Source: Pectobacterium fontis
Lineage (GTDB): Bacteria; Pseudomonadota; Gammaproteobacteria; Enterobacterales; Enterobacteriaceae
Assembly: GCF_000803215.1 (NCBI RefSeq)
Contig: NZ_JSXC01000016.1
Coordinates: forward strand, 54,155-118,154
DNA: 64,000 nt
Reading direction: 5' to 3'
Positions 44,633-53,717 of the stretch are shown here, in pieces; positions within the stretch are counted from its first letter, which is position 1; every line of letters begins with the position of its first letter. A model generated the notes under the pieces. The model did not search any database, was not told where the DNA came from, and saw only the letters and a list, made by a program, of their open reading frames with translations. The position numbers and the translations under genes were made by a program.

Positions 44633-45351
44633 GCGCGCGTCTCCTTGAAATGACCAAACAAGCGACCAAAGTCAGGTTCGACGTTTTCATCTCGGTCAAA
44701 ACGCAGACTGGCGACAATATCATCGAAATGTCGCGTCATCGCTTCAGACAGCGCCTGCACATCGTTATCCCGCAGTCGCGCGAGAAGATCGTGGTGGCCG
44801 TGGCACCGGCACCCTTGCTGCCACGGCGATCCATACGCGGCAATGACCAACGATGAGCGTAGCGTTAGCTGTGAGACAATACCTGTGAGTACCGTATTAC
44901 CGGAAATCGCCTGTAGCTGAATATGGAAAGCGGCAGACAAACGAATCGCCTCCGCACCGTTTTGATCGGCGTGCGCCTGCTGCTCCGCAACGATCAGCTT
45001 ATTCAACGCGACCAGATGAGGAGAGCGACAGCGAGAAACCACGTCGGGTAGATTGGCGCATTCGATAAAACGACGCGTTTGAAAAATTTCCCGCGCTTCT
45101 TCCACCGAAGGCGTCGAGACCTGCGCACCACGTTTGGGCGTTAACGTAACCATTTGCACCACCGCGAGACGCTGCAAGACTTTTCGGATCCCCGTTCTGC
45201 TCACATCAAACACGTCGGCCAGCGCTTCTTCTGGCAATTTTGTTCCCGGCAGCAGTTGATGTTCCACAATCGCATTGAGCAACGCCTGATAAATAACATC
45301 ATCTTTTTGCTGGGAGAATGGCTCGTTTTCAAGTCCGTACGTGTAGTTCAT
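44629..45351 (-). CDS. hpxS: GntR-family (FCD) regulator of allantoin genes
   Basis: The 240-residue protein has an N-terminal GntR winged helix (ALADVFDVSRTGIRKVLQRL) and a C-terminal FCD ligand domain of six helices with histidine metal ligands (AAFHIQLQAISGNTVLTG, HHDLLARLRDNDVQALSEAM, MTRHFDDI). It heads hpxSAB and is divergent from the allantoin-type permease, so it probably controls both. A GTATAC-centred sequence in the shared promoter region is a candidate operator. The effector is likely allantoin or a neighbouring intermediate. Confidence 0.88.
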   Translation of the reverse strand: MNYTYGLENEPFSQQKDDVIYQALLNAIVEHQLLPGTKLPEEALADVFDVSRTGIRKVLQRLAVVQMVTLTPKRGAQVSTPSVEEAREIFQTRRFIECANLPDVVSRCRSPHLVALNKLIVAEQQAHADQNGAEAIRLSAAFHIQLQAISGNTVLTGIVSQLTLRSSLVIAAYGSPWQQGCRCHGHHDLLARLRDNDVQALSEAMTRHFDDIVASLRFDRDENVEPDFGRLFGHFKETRA

Positions 45352-45402
45352 CTTCTCTTCTCGTTGTCATAGCCCTTTCAAATCGTACACACCAAAGATC
45401 GT

Positions 45403-45416
45403 TTATGTATACAAAA
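45403..45416. promoter_or_regulatory. Candidate HpxS operator
   Basis: TTATGTATACAAAA contains the GTATAC core typical of FCD-type GntR operators, about 55 bases before hpxS and just before the permease sigma-54 promoter. Assignment to HpxS is inference. Confidence 0.4.
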
Positions 45417-45425
45417 AAATGGATT

Positions 45426-45443
45426 TTGGCCTGATTCATGCAA
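45426..45443 (+). promoter_or_regulatory. Sigma-54 promoter of the NCS1 permease gene
   Basis: TTGGCCTGATTCATGCAA has GG and GC separated by ten bases, the sigma-54 requirement, with TGC at -12. The predicted start is near 45453, 48 bases before the permease ATG. Confidence 0.6.
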
Positions 45444-45500
45444 AGTCGTTTCACACACAACGTCATTCACTTCACGACCAGGGTAAAAGGAGCAGATTCC

Positions 45501-46985
45501 ATGCCAGAAAATATCAACACCGGTAATGGCAACGAGACGTACAGCCCCAGACTATGTAATGAGGATCTGGCCCCGACCCGCAATCAGACCTGGTCCTGGT
45601 ACAATATTTTTTCCTTCTGGATGTCAGATGTACACAGCATGGGGGGATACGTAGTCGCCGCCAGCTTTTTCACGTTGGGATTAGCAAGCTGGCAGGTGTT
45701 GCTGTGTCTTCTGGTGGGGATCTGCATCGTACAGATCTGTGCCAACCTCGTTGCCAAACCGAGCCAGATGAGCGGTGTGCCTTATGCGGTGATTTGCCGT
45801 CAGGCATTCGGCGTGTTTGGTGCCAATATTCCCGCGGTGATCCGGGGGTTAATCGCTTTTGCGTGGTACGGGATCCAAACCTATCTGGCGGCGCACGCCC
45901 TGATGCTGGTACTGTTGAAGTTTTATCCCGATCTCGCGCCCCTGACGCAGAGCCACTGGCTCGGCCTGTCAGCACTAGGGTGGATGTGCTTTGGCATCAT
46001 GTGGTTCCTGCAAGCCATGGTGTTTTGGCATGGCATGAACGCCATTAAACGCTTCATCGACTTCGCCGGCCCGGCGGTCTATGTCGTGATGACGCTGCTG
46101 GCCGTTTGGATTATTTACCAGACCGGTTGGGAAAATATCTCGTTTACGCTGAGCAGCAAAACGCTGACTACCGGCGAACAAACCTGGCAGATGCTCACCG
46201 CAACGGCGCTGGTGGTTTCCTATTTTTCCGGCCCGCTGCTAAATTTTGGCGATTTCTCTCGCTACGGCAAAAGTATGCAGGAAATCCGCCGTGGCAACCG
46301 CTGGGGGCTGCCTTTCAATTTCCTGCTCTTTTCCCTCATCACCGTGGTGATTGTTTCGGGCACTCAATCACTGTTTGGTCGCATGATTACCGACCCGATT
46401 GAAACCGTCACACATATTGGCAGCAGTTTTGCGGTTGTGCTTGGCGTGCTGACCATGATCATCGCTACAATAGGAATCAATATTGTCGCCAACTTCGTCT
46501 CGTCGGCCTTCGATTTCTCAAACTGCTCGCCGCAGCGCATCAGTTTCCGCACTGGTGGTATGATCGCCGCAGTCGGTTCCGTCTTGCTCACACCGTGGAA
46601 CCTGTTCAACTCACCGGAGCTGATTCACTACACGCTTGATGTGCTCGGCGCTTTTATCGGGCCGCTGTTCGGTATTTTGCTGATGGATTTCTATGTCATC
46701 AAAGGCGGGAAAGTGTATGTGGACGATCTCTTCGACGCGACGCCGAAAGGACGCTACTGGTATCGAAACGGTTTCAACCCGAATGCGCTGATGGCGCTGA
46801 TTCCTGCGGTAGCCATTGGATTGATCATCAGCTTTACGCCGCAATGGCGCGATGCCGCCAACTTCAGTTGGTTTATCGGCGCGTTCCTGTCAGCAAGCTG
46901 CTACCGTTATTTAGCACGCCACGAACGTGTCGGCGCAACCAGAAAACCCTTTGTCACACGCGGCATGCTGTTAGGGAAGGAGTAA
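45501..46985 (+). CDS. hpxP: NCS1 nucleobase/allantoin permease
   Basis: The 494-residue permease has about 12 helices of the nucleobase:cation symporter-1 family. Signatures include LAPTRNQTWSWYNIFSFWM at the N-terminus, GVPYAVICRQAFGVFGANIP, FAWYGIQTYLAAHAL and GPLFGILLMDFYVIKGGKVY. The start MPENINTGNGNE is supported by AAGGAG nine bases upstream; an earlier in-frame ATG lacks a ribosome site. Allantoin is the likely substrate from its position divergent from hpxSAB, but uracil, hydantoin or other purine derivatives are possible. A bidirectional terminator follows. Confidence 0.8.
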   Translation: MPENINTGNGNETYSPRLCNEDLAPTRNQTWSWYNIFSFWMSDVHSMGGYVVAASFFTLGLASWQVLLCLLVGICIVQICANLVAKPSQMSGVPYAVICRQAFGVFGANIPAVIRGLIAFAWYGIQTYLAAHALMLVLLKFYPDLAPLTQSHWLGLSALGWMCFGIMWFLQAMVFWHGMNAIKRFIDFAGPAVYVVMTLLAVWIIYQTGWENISFTLSSKTLTTGEQTWQMLTATALVVSYFSGPLLNFGDFSRYGKSMQEIRRGNRWGLPFNFLLFSLITVVIVSGTQSLFGRMITDPIETVTHIGSSFAVVLGVLTMIIATIGINIVANFVSSAFDFSNCSPQRISFRTGGMIAAVGSVLLTPWNLFNSPELIHYTLDVLGAFIGPLFGILLMDFYVIKGGKVYVDDLFDATPKGRYWYRNGFNPNALMALIPAVAIGLIISFTPQWRDAANFSWFIGAFLSASCYRYLARHERVGATRKPFVTRGMLLGKE

Positions 46986-46992
46986 AAACGGT

Positions 46993-47027
46993 AAGCGCCG
47001 CTGATATTTTTATATTATGCGGCGCTT
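46993..47027. terminator. Bidirectional terminator between hpxP and lpxP
   Basis: AAGCGCCGC and GCGGCGCTT form a nine-pair stem around an AT-rich 17-base loop between convergent genes. T-rich sequence follows on the plus strand only weakly. Confidence 0.65.
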
Positions 47028-47033
47028 CTGTCG

Positions 47034-47957
47034 TCAGGCGTAAAGCGAGACTTCTCCTGTCGGGCGTGTTTTAAAGCGACGATGCAGCCAGAGATACTGC
47101 TCCGGTGCCCGCATAATCTCTCTCTCAATGACCTTATTCATATAGCACGCCGCCGCCTGCTCATCATGATGTGGATAGTCCTGCAACTCCGGCTGAATCA
47201 CCAGATGATAGCCTGATGCATCCGGCTTACGAATCAGCACGGTTGTCATCATTGCAGGTTTTGCCAGACGGCTGATGGTGAACGTTCCGCTGGTGGTTGC
47301 CGCATTTTCCACCGCAAAGAACGGGGCGAAAACACTTCCTTTCGGGCCGTAATCCTGATCGGGTGCGAACCATACCGCTTCACCGCGTTTCAGCGCCTGC
47401 ACCATACCGCGCAGATCTTTACGGTCGATCATCGCTTTATTAGAACGAGAACGCCCCCAGGTTTGCACCATTTCCATCGCTTTATTATTGTGTGGTCGAT
47501 ACATCGCCATCATTGGCTGACACAGGCCCATCGCCCTGCCCCCCAGTTCCAGCGACATAAAGTGAATACCAATCACCATCACGCCCTGACCTTTCTCGGT
47601 AGCGCGCTGTAAATGCTCCAGCCCTGAAACATCAAACCAGTGACGCACACGCCGATCGGACCAAAACCACGCCATGCCCGTTTCCACCAACGCCATACCG
47701 AGTGACGCGAAATTACTGTCGATCATCGCTTCACGTTCGTCGTCGGAAATCGTGGGGAAACAGAGTTCAAGATTGCGCCGGGCAATCGCCACCCGACGTT
47801 TTAGAAAAAGGCGGGATAAGCGACCCACTCGGCTTCCGAGCCTCATTAACAAGGGATAAGGAAGCTGGACTAATAAAAACAACACGCCAAGACCGAACCA
47901 AGTCGTCCAATAGCGTGGATGAAGTAATGCCCTGGTAAATGTTTGCTTAATCTTCAT
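47034..47957 (-). CDS. lpxP: Lipid A palmitoleoyl/lauroyl acyltransferase (LpxP/LpxL)
   Basis: The 307-residue inner-membrane enzyme adds a secondary acyl chain to Kdo2-lipid IVA. It has the N-terminal segment HPRYWTTWFGLGVLFLLVQL, the catalytic H-x4-E in GIHFMSLELGGR, WFAPDQDYGPKGSVFAPFF and the C-terminal LWLHRRFKTRPTGE. Close resemblance to E. coli LpxP (cold-induced palmitoleoyl transfer) at HPRYW and at the C-terminus favours LpxP over LpxL, though the choice is not certain. The start MKIKQTF gives the family length; MSIMK three codons earlier is an alternative. It has no relation to the purine genes around it. Confidence 0.85.
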   Translation of the reverse strand: MKIKQTFTRALLHPRYWTTWFGLGVLFLLVQLPYPLLMRLGSRVGRLSRLFLKRRVAIARRNLELCFPTISDDEREAMIDSNFASLGMALVETGMAWFWSDRRVRHWFDVSGLEHLQRATEKGQGVMVIGIHFMSLELGGRAMGLCQPMMAMYRPHNNKAMEMVQTWGRSRSNKAMIDRKDLRGMVQALKRGEAVWFAPDQDYGPKGSVFAPFFAVENAATTSGTFTISRLAKPAMMTTVLIRKPDASGYHLVIQPELQDYPHHDEQAAACYMNKVIEREIMRAPEQYLWLHRRFKTRPTGEVSLYA

Positions 47958-48261
47958 GATACTCATCTTTAAGTGGCTAACAGCGTACCGCACCAAGCCT
48001 CTCTCTTACGCGCTATACCTATCATGACACTTATTTATAGAAATCGTTTCAGCCGGGTGGAAACTAAGTTTAACCGTTATCACGCATGAGGTTAAAAAGC
48101 AGCATAAACGTGCTGATAACACAGAGGGGATGTTGAGCAATCGATGGACGACTGACGGCGGTGCTCATCATACCTGATTCAGGGATAATTAAAGAGTGGC
48201 TGCATAAAAAATCTTCTTCATCACCGACGAATCAGCATGAGTGACCAGCTAACAGGGAAAG

Positions 48262-48278
48262 CGCACTGTTATGGGGCA
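48262..48278. promoter_or_regulatory. NtrC-like site far upstream of guaD
   Basis: CGCACTGTTATGGGGCA matches the NtrC enhancer TGCACTAAAATGGTGCA at 12 of 17 positions, mostly in the half-sites. It lies about 250 bases before the guaD sigma-54 start, distant but within reach of an enhancer. Confidence 0.4.
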
Positions 48279-48352
48279 AATTTTCAAGACATCCTGACTA
48301 TGTTCAAGAAAAAATCCGGGATTAAAAAGAATATTATTCTGTTATGAGAAAC

Positions 48353-48388
48353 ACGCAAACGGTTACTCACATTCGCAACCGTTTGCAT
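48353..48388. promoter_or_regulatory. Pair of PurR-like operators upstream of guaD
   Basis: ACGCAAACGGTTACTC (12 of 16 to the PurR consensus) and, on the other strand, ATGCAAACGGTTGCGA (13 of 16) lie with centres exactly 20 bases apart. Seen as one element they form an inverted repeat with GCAAACGGTT and AACCGTTTGC arms. A LacI/PurR-family repressor is the best guess. Confidence 0.45.
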
Positions 48389-48422
48389 ACAGAAAGATAA
48401 CGTTATTTTTTCATTATTTTGA

Positions 48423-48444
48423 ATTTTTGTTGCGCAACAAAAAT
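48423..48444. promoter_or_regulatory. Perfect 22-bp palindrome upstream of guaD
   Basis: The sequence ATTTTTGTTGC is followed immediately by its exact complement GCAACAAAAAT. It lies about 65 bases upstream of the sigma-54 promoter and 90 before the predicted start, suitable for an unknown dimeric regulator. Confidence 0.5.
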
Positions 48445-48494
48445 AAAAATACTTAATTTACAATTAGATAACCGTTATTTCATCGAATTACACA

Positions 48495-48512
48495 CTGGCA
48501 TGTTCTTTGCAA
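48495..48512 (+). promoter_or_regulatory. Sigma-54 promoter of guaD-xdhABC
   Basis: CTGGCATGTTCTTTGCAA is close to the sigma-54 consensus TGGCACG-N4-TTGCA, with exact GG-N10-GC spacing. The predicted start is near 48522. Confidence 0.8.
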
Positions 48513-48535
48513 AATTATTGTCATCTGCGGTAAAA

Positions 48536-48593
48536 GCCCGGCTCCCCCACGCGATTTGAAGGCCGGCCGGGCGCACGAAGGAACCCCCTTCGT
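48536..48593 (+). promoter_or_regulatory. Two hairpins in the guaD leader
   Basis: GCCCGGC pairs with GCCGG-c-CGGGC about 20 bases later, and ACGAAGG pairs with CCTTCGT across a five-base loop. The second hairpin ends 8 bases before the GAGG ribosome site. A purine-responsive RNA element is possible, but I cannot match it to a known riboswitch by eye. Confidence 0.4.
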
Positions 48594-48611
48594 ATAAAAA
48601 GAGGTTTTGCT

Positions 48612-49943
48612 ATGACGATAAATTATACCTGCGCATTACGTAGCCAGTTTTTCGATATCACCGCTCTGGCGGCGCAGCCAGATGACATGCTGAAACAGAG
48701 CCGCAGCATTGATGATGGGCTGTTGTTTCTTGATGGAAGCCACATCGTCGCCCTCGTAGAGTGGGAAGAAGGTCGCCATTGGCTACGTCATCCGACGGAC
48801 TATATCGATTATCGTGACAAACTGATTGTGCCCGGCTTTGTTGATACTCATCTGCATTACCCCCAAACCGAGATGGTCGGTGCCTGGGGAGAACAGCTAT
48901 TGGAGTGGCTGCAAACCTATACCTTTCCAACGGAAAGCAAATACGCCGATAGCGATTATGCCGCTGCGATGTCAGTGTTCTTTCTCAATCAACTTCTGGC
49001 TAACGGCACCACAACGGCACTGGTATTCGGCACCGTACACCCGGAATCCGTAGACGCACTGTTCCATGCGGCAAGCCGTCTTGAGATGCGCCTGATCGCA
49101 GGCAAAGTGATGATGGACAGAAATGCGCCCGCTTATCTGATTGAAACGCCGGAGCAGAGCTATCAACAAACGCGCGACCTGATTCTGCGCTGGCACAATA
49201 AAGGACGCATCAACTATGCCCTCACGCCGCGTTTTGCACCGACCTCGTCACCAGAACTGATGCGCGTGGTGGAACAGCTCCGTCAGGAGTTCCCTGACGT
49301 CTGGCTACACACCCATTTAAGTGAAAACACCGATGAAGTCGCCTGGGTTAAGTCACTCTGGCCCGAGCACAGTAGCTATCTCGGCGTCTACCACCATTAC
49401 CAGATGACTGGAAAGCGAAGCGTATTTGCCCATGCGATTCACCTTGAGCCGTGTGAATGGGATTGCCTGCGTGAAACGGACTCGTCGATAGCCTTCTGTC
49501 CGACCTCGAACTTATTTCTCGGCAGCGGTCTTTTCCCCTTACATACCTGTCTCGATCACGGTGTACGCGTCGGGATCGGGACAGATATCGGCGCAGGTAC
49601 GACCTTTAATATGTTGCAGACGCTCGGAGAAGCCTACAAGGTCGCGCAATTGCAAGGGAACAAACTCCACGCCTGTCAGGCTTTCTATCATGCGACATTA
49701 GGCGGCGCTCACGCCCTGGATCTCGATCGTTACATCGGCAACTTTATGCCGGGTAAAGAGGCAGATTTCGTGGTGTTGGATCTGGCCGTCAGCCCACTGC
49801 AAAAAATGCGTCTGGCGAGCTGCCATGATATCTACGAAAAGCTGTTTTTACTGATGACGCTGGGGGATGACCGTAATATCTGGCATACCTGGGTTAATGG
49901 GCAGTGTATCTGGCGTCAGGATGACGTGGAGAAAGCCGCATGA
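48612..49943 (+). CDS. guaD: Guanine deaminase
   Basis: The 443-residue amidohydrolase converts guanine to xanthine and ammonia. Zinc ligands are visible: GFVDTHLHYPQTEM (HxH), HTHLSENTDEVAW, HAIHLEP and the aspartate in GIGTDIGAGTTFN. Length fits bacterial GuaD (about 440). GAGG precedes the start. It overlaps xdhA by four bases and is the first gene of guaD-xdhABC behind a sigma-54 promoter. Substrate could arrive through GhxP. It links the permease to xanthine oxidation and releases ammonia directly. Confidence 0.93.
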   Translation: MTINYTCALRSQFFDITALAAQPDDMLKQSRSIDDGLLFLDGSHIVALVEWEEGRHWLRHPTDYIDYRDKLIVPGFVDTHLHYPQTEMVGAWGEQLLEWLQTYTFPTESKYADSDYAAAMSVFFLNQLLANGTTTALVFGTVHPESVDALFHAASRLEMRLIAGKVMMDRNAPAYLIETPEQSYQQTRDLILRWHNKGRINYALTPRFAPTSSPELMRVVEQLRQEFPDVWLHTHLSENTDEVAWVKSLWPEHSSYLGVYHHYQMTGKRSVFAHAIHLEPCEWDCLRETDSSIAFCPTSNLFLGSGLFPLHTCLDHGVRVGIGTDIGAGTTFNMLQTLGEAYKVAQLQGNKLHACQAFYHATLGGAHALDLDRYIGNFMPGKEADFVVLDLAVSPLQKMRLASCHDIYEKLFLLMTLGDDRNIWHTWVNGQCIWRQDDVEKAA

Positions 49944-51373
49944 TCCGTTTCTTACTTAATCAAACGCTGAAAACGTTAACGGCTCTCTCGCCAGATACCA
50001 CGGTACTCCGCTGGCTGCGCACGCAGGAAAGACGCACCGGCACCAAAGAAGGCTGTGCATCAGGAGACTGCGGCGCTTGTACCATCGTCATTGGCGAACC
50101 GACCGCTGACGGGATGGCCTACCAGACGGCCAATAGTTGCATCATGCTCATGAGCCAGCTCCACGGCAAACAGTTACTGACCGTGGAAGATCTGTCTGAA
50201 AATGGCGTGCTCCATCCGGTACAGCAAGCCATGGCAGACTGCCATGCCTCCCAATGTGGCTTTTGTACGCCGGGTTTTGTGATGTCGGCCTTCGCGTTAC
50301 AGAAATCCGGCTGTACGGGTTCCAGACACGATATTGAACAGCAACTGGCGGGCAACCTGTGTCGCTGTACGGGCTACCGTCCTATCGTCGCCGCCGCACA
50401 ACAGGTCTGCGGGTTGGAAATCCACGATCGCTTTCGTGAACAGGCACAAGCAACCGCAGCGCGGCTCAATGAGATACGCATGGCACAACAAGAAAATACC
50501 ACCGATGGAGCCTGCTTACTGCCCGCGACACTGCCGGAAATGGCGATGCTCTATCTGCGTCATCCTTCCGCGCAGTTGCTGGCAGGCGGCACCGATTTAG
50601 CGCTGAACGTGACACAGCACCATCGATCGTTCGAGCGCGTTATCGCCTTGCATCGCATCGAAGAACTGCAAGCTATCACGATAACGGACCAGACGATCAC
50701 ACTCGGTGCCGGGGTCACACTTCAGCGCTGCCTGCACGCGCTGGAAGCGCTGATTCCCGCCTTTAGTCAGGCGCTGGAACGCTTCGCTTCTCGCCAGATA
50801 CGCAATCAGGGGACGCTGGCTGGCAATCTTGCCAATGCCTCCCCGATTGGCGACGGTGCGCCGATGCTGCTGGCGCTCAACGCGCATCTGGTGCTACAGC
50901 GCGGCAATCACACGCGTGAGCTGCCTCTCGATCAGTTTTTTCTTGCCTACCGTAAAACGGCCTTACAGTCCGGTGAATTTATCCGCGACATCGTTATCCC
51001 ACGCGCCACGATTTCCCCAACATTTGCCGCCTGGAAGGTGTCCAAGCGACGCGATGACGACATCTCCACGGTGTTTGGCGCTTTCAATATCCGGCAAGCA
51101 GAAGGTCGGGTGACAGAAGCGCGCATAGCATTTGGCGGCATGGCGGCCACCCCTGCGCGAGCAACAGCCTGTGAACAGGCGCTATTGCACCACCCCTTGT
51201 CCGATGCGTTAGATTCCGCCTGCGCCGCACTGGCACAGGATTTCTCACCGCTGAGTGATTTTCGCGGCAGCGGAGACTATCGCCTTGCCATCGCACAAAA
51301 CCTGCTGCGGCGCTATGTCTTACAACAGCACCATCCACACGCCGCGCTGGAGGTAGACAGCTATGTTGACTAA
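49940..51373 (+). CDS. xdhA: Xanthine dehydrogenase small subunit (2Fe-2S and FAD)
   Basis: The 477-residue subunit has two [2Fe-2S] domains: a plant-type ferredoxin motif (GCASGDCGACTIVIG) and the helical domain with QCGFCTPGF and CRCTGYRPIV. An FAD-binding CO-dehydrogenase flavoprotein domain follows (LAGGTDLALNVTQ, IRNQGTLAGNLANASPIGDG, then KVSKRRDDDIS). It transfers electrons from the molybdenum centre to NAD. This is the two-subunit XdhA/XdhB organisation. It overlaps guaD by four bases and xdhB by eleven. Confidence 0.94.
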   Translation: MIRFLLNQTLKTLTALSPDTTVLRWLRTQERRTGTKEGCASGDCGACTIVIGEPTADGMAYQTANSCIMLMSQLHGKQLLTVEDLSENGVLHPVQQAMADCHASQCGFCTPGFVMSAFALQKSGCTGSRHDIEQQLAGNLCRCTGYRPIVAAAQQVCGLEIHDRFREQAQATAARLNEIRMAQQENTTDGACLLPATLPEMAMLYLRHPSAQLLAGGTDLALNVTQHHRSFERVIALHRIEELQAITITDQTITLGAGVTLQRCLHALEALIPAFSQALERFASRQIRNQGTLAGNLANASPIGDGAPMLLALNAHLVLQRGNHTRELPLDQFFLAYRKTALQSGEFIRDIVIPRATISPTFAAWKVSKRRDDDISTVFGAFNIRQAEGRVTEARIAFGGMAATPARATACEQALLHHPLSDALDSACAALAQDFSPLSDFRGSGDYRLAIAQNLLRRYVLQQHHPHAALEVDSYVD

Positions 51374-53717
51374 TACAGAACACCTGTCAGAACAAAAGCT
51401 GGTGGAACAGTTTCATCGTGAACTGACGGGGGGCGCAGGCCGAAGCCAAAAACATGACAGCGCCGACAAGCAGGTAAGCGGTCAGGCCGAATACGTGGAT
51501 GATAAGGCGACGTTGCCCGGTTTATTGCACCTGTGTCCGGTGCTAAGCGAGCATGCTCACGCCCATATTCTCGCTATCGACACTCAGGCCTGTCTTGCCG
51601 TGCCAGGCGTTATTCGCGTCCTCAGTTGGCACGACGTGCCCGGTGAACTGGATGTCGGCGCGCTGGCGCCGGGAGAGCCGCTGTTCGCCAAAGGAACGGT
51701 TGAGTACCACGGTCAGGTGGTACTGACCGTGGTTGCGGAAAGCTGGGAGGCCGCGCAAATCGGTGCCCATGCGGTCAACATCACTTACCAACCGCTGGAA
51801 GCCGTGCTGGATGTGGAAGAGGCGCTGCGACGCGAGTTCTGGGTCGAAGCCCCGCATGTACATCAACGTGGCGATGTGGATACGGCGTTATCTCACGCGC
51901 CTCACCGCATTCAGGGGCAGTTTCATATCGGCGGGCAGGAGCACTTTTATCTGGAAGGTCAGGTGGCGATGGCGCTGCCGGGAGAAGATCACACCCTTCA
52001 GGTCTTTTCCTCTACGCAGCACCCGACCGAAGTACAAAAACTGGTTTCATCGGTACTCGGCATCTCCATGAACAAAGTGACCGTGGATATGCGCCGCATG
52101 GGCGGTGGGTTTGGCGGCAAGGAGACGCAGGCAGCGAGTATCGCCTGCCACGCGGCGCTGGCCGCCTATCTGACAGGATGCCCTGCCAAGCTACGCCTGA
52201 GCCGTCGTGATGATATGCGAACAACCGGTAAACGGCACCCGTTCTTCGTGCGTTATGATGTCGGCTTTACCGACGATGGCATGCTGCACGGTGTCGCGAT
52301 CGATCTGGCGGCAAACTGCGGCTACGCGCTCGATCTTTCCGGTTCCATCTGCGACCGCGCCATGTTTCATGCGGATAATGCCTACTACCTCGGCGATGCC
52401 CGCATTACGGGCTACCGCTGCCGTACCCATTTGGCCTCCAATACGGCGTATCGCGGGTTCGGCGGCCCACAGGGCATGGTCGCTATCGAACAAATCATGG
52501 ATCGCATCGCCCGGGAACTGGGGGTCGATCCGCTGACCATCCGCAAGCGTAACTATTACGGCAAGGCCGAACGCAACGTCACGCACTACTGGCAAACGGT
52601 AGAAGACAATCCCATGCCGGAAATCACCCGACAACTGGAGTGCAGCGCGGATTATCACGCACGCCGTGAAGCGATCCGCCAATTTAACGCCACCAGCCCG
52701 GTGCTCAAACGCGGTCTGGCGCTCACGCCGGTAAAATTCGGCATTTCTTTTACGTCGAGCTTTTTAAATCAGGCAGGGGCGTTAATCCTGATCTATACCG
52801 ACGGCACGGTGCAGCTCAACCACGGCGGCACCGAGATGGGACAAGGCCTCAACACCAAAGTCGCGCAGGTCGTCGCGAACGTGTTGCAAATTCCGCTGGA
52901 GACGATTCAGGTTACCGCCACCAATACCGGTAAAGTACCTAACACCTCCCCTACCGCCGCGTCATCCGGCGCAGATCTGAACGGTAAAGCGGCGGAGATT
53001 GCGGCGCAAACGCTGAAAACACGGCTGACCGAGATGCTGTGCCGTTTGCATCACTGCGATGAACAAGAGGTGGTTTTTCGTAACGGCATCGTACAGGTGC
53101 CGGGAAAATACTATCGCTTTGCCGATATCGCCAATCTGGCGTGGCTGAATCAGGTGCCGCTCTCTGCGACTGGCTTTTACAAAGTACCCGGTATTCACTA
53201 TGACCGCGCCGCAGGACGAGGCCAGCCGTTTTACTATTTTGCCTATGGCGCAGCCTGCTCAGAAGTGCTGGTTGATACCTTGACCGGTGAATATCGGCTG
53301 TTACGCACGGATATTTTGCACGATGTCGGGCAGTCGCTGAATCCGGCGTTGGATATCGGTCAGATAGAAGGGGGATTTATTCAGGGCGCAGGGTGGCTGA
53401 CCTGCGAAGAACTGGTGTGGAATCAAGACGGACGTTTGCTCACCGACAGCCCGATGAGCTACAAAATCCCGGCGATCAGCGATGTACCACCGGATTTCCG
53501 CGTACACCTGCTGGAAAATCATGCCAATCCGCAGCAGACGGTTTACCGTTCAAAAGCCGTCGGCGAACCCCCTTTTATGTTAGGCATTTCCGTCTGGTGT
53601 GCATTACAGGACGCCGTAGCCAGCGTAGCAGGCTATCGCCACCATCCGCATCTTGACGCCCCTGCCACACCGGAGCGCGTATTCTGGGGCATTCACTCAC
53701 CGCGGGAGGTGCCATGA
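51363..53717 (+). CDS. xdhB: Xanthine dehydrogenase molybdenum subunit
   Basis: The 784-residue molybdopterin subunit oxidises xanthine to urate. Motifs include MGGGFGGKETQA, YRGFGGPQGMVAIEQIMDR (cofactor contact), NHGGTEMGQGLNTKVAQ, GAACSEVLVDTLTGEY and the catalytic-glutamate region KAVGEPPFMLGISVW near the C-terminus. Length is standard for the family (about 770-800). It starts inside xdhA and shares four bases with xdhC. Confidence 0.95.
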   Translation: MLTNTEHLSEQKLVEQFHRELTGGAGRSQKHDSADKQVSGQAEYVDDKATLPGLLHLCPVLSEHAHAHILAIDTQACLAVPGVIRVLSWHDVPGELDVGALAPGEPLFAKGTVEYHGQVVLTVVAESWEAAQIGAHAVNITYQPLEAVLDVEEALRREFWVEAPHVHQRGDVDTALSHAPHRIQGQFHIGGQEHFYLEGQVAMALPGEDHTLQVFSSTQHPTEVQKLVSSVLGISMNKVTVDMRRMGGGFGGKETQAASIACHAALAAYLTGCPAKLRLSRRDDMRTTGKRHPFFVRYDVGFTDDGMLHGVAIDLAANCGYALDLSGSICDRAMFHADNAYYLGDARITGYRCRTHLASNTAYRGFGGPQGMVAIEQIMDRIARELGVDPLTIRKRNYYGKAERNVTHYWQTVEDNPMPEITRQLECSADYHARREAIRQFNATSPVLKRGLALTPVKFGISFTSSFLNQAGALILIYTDGTVQLNHGGTEMGQGLNTKVAQVVANVLQIPLETIQVTATNTGKVPNTSPTAASSGADLNGKAAEIAAQTLKTRLTEMLCRLHHCDEQEVVFRNGIVQVPGKYYRFADIANLAWLNQVPLSATGFYKVPGIHYDRAAGRGQPFYYFAYGAACSEVLVDTLTGEYRLLRTDILHDVGQSLNPALDIGQIEGGFIQGAGWLTCEELVWNQDGRLLTDSPMSYKIPAISDVPPDFRVHLLENHANPQQTVYRSKAVGEPPFMLGISVWCALQDAVASVAGYRHHPHLDAPATPERVFWGIHSPREVP

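Noticed and set aside
47034..47996. TTG start giving a 320-residue LpxP
   Set aside because: No ribosome site precedes it and the family begins close to the HPRYW segment.
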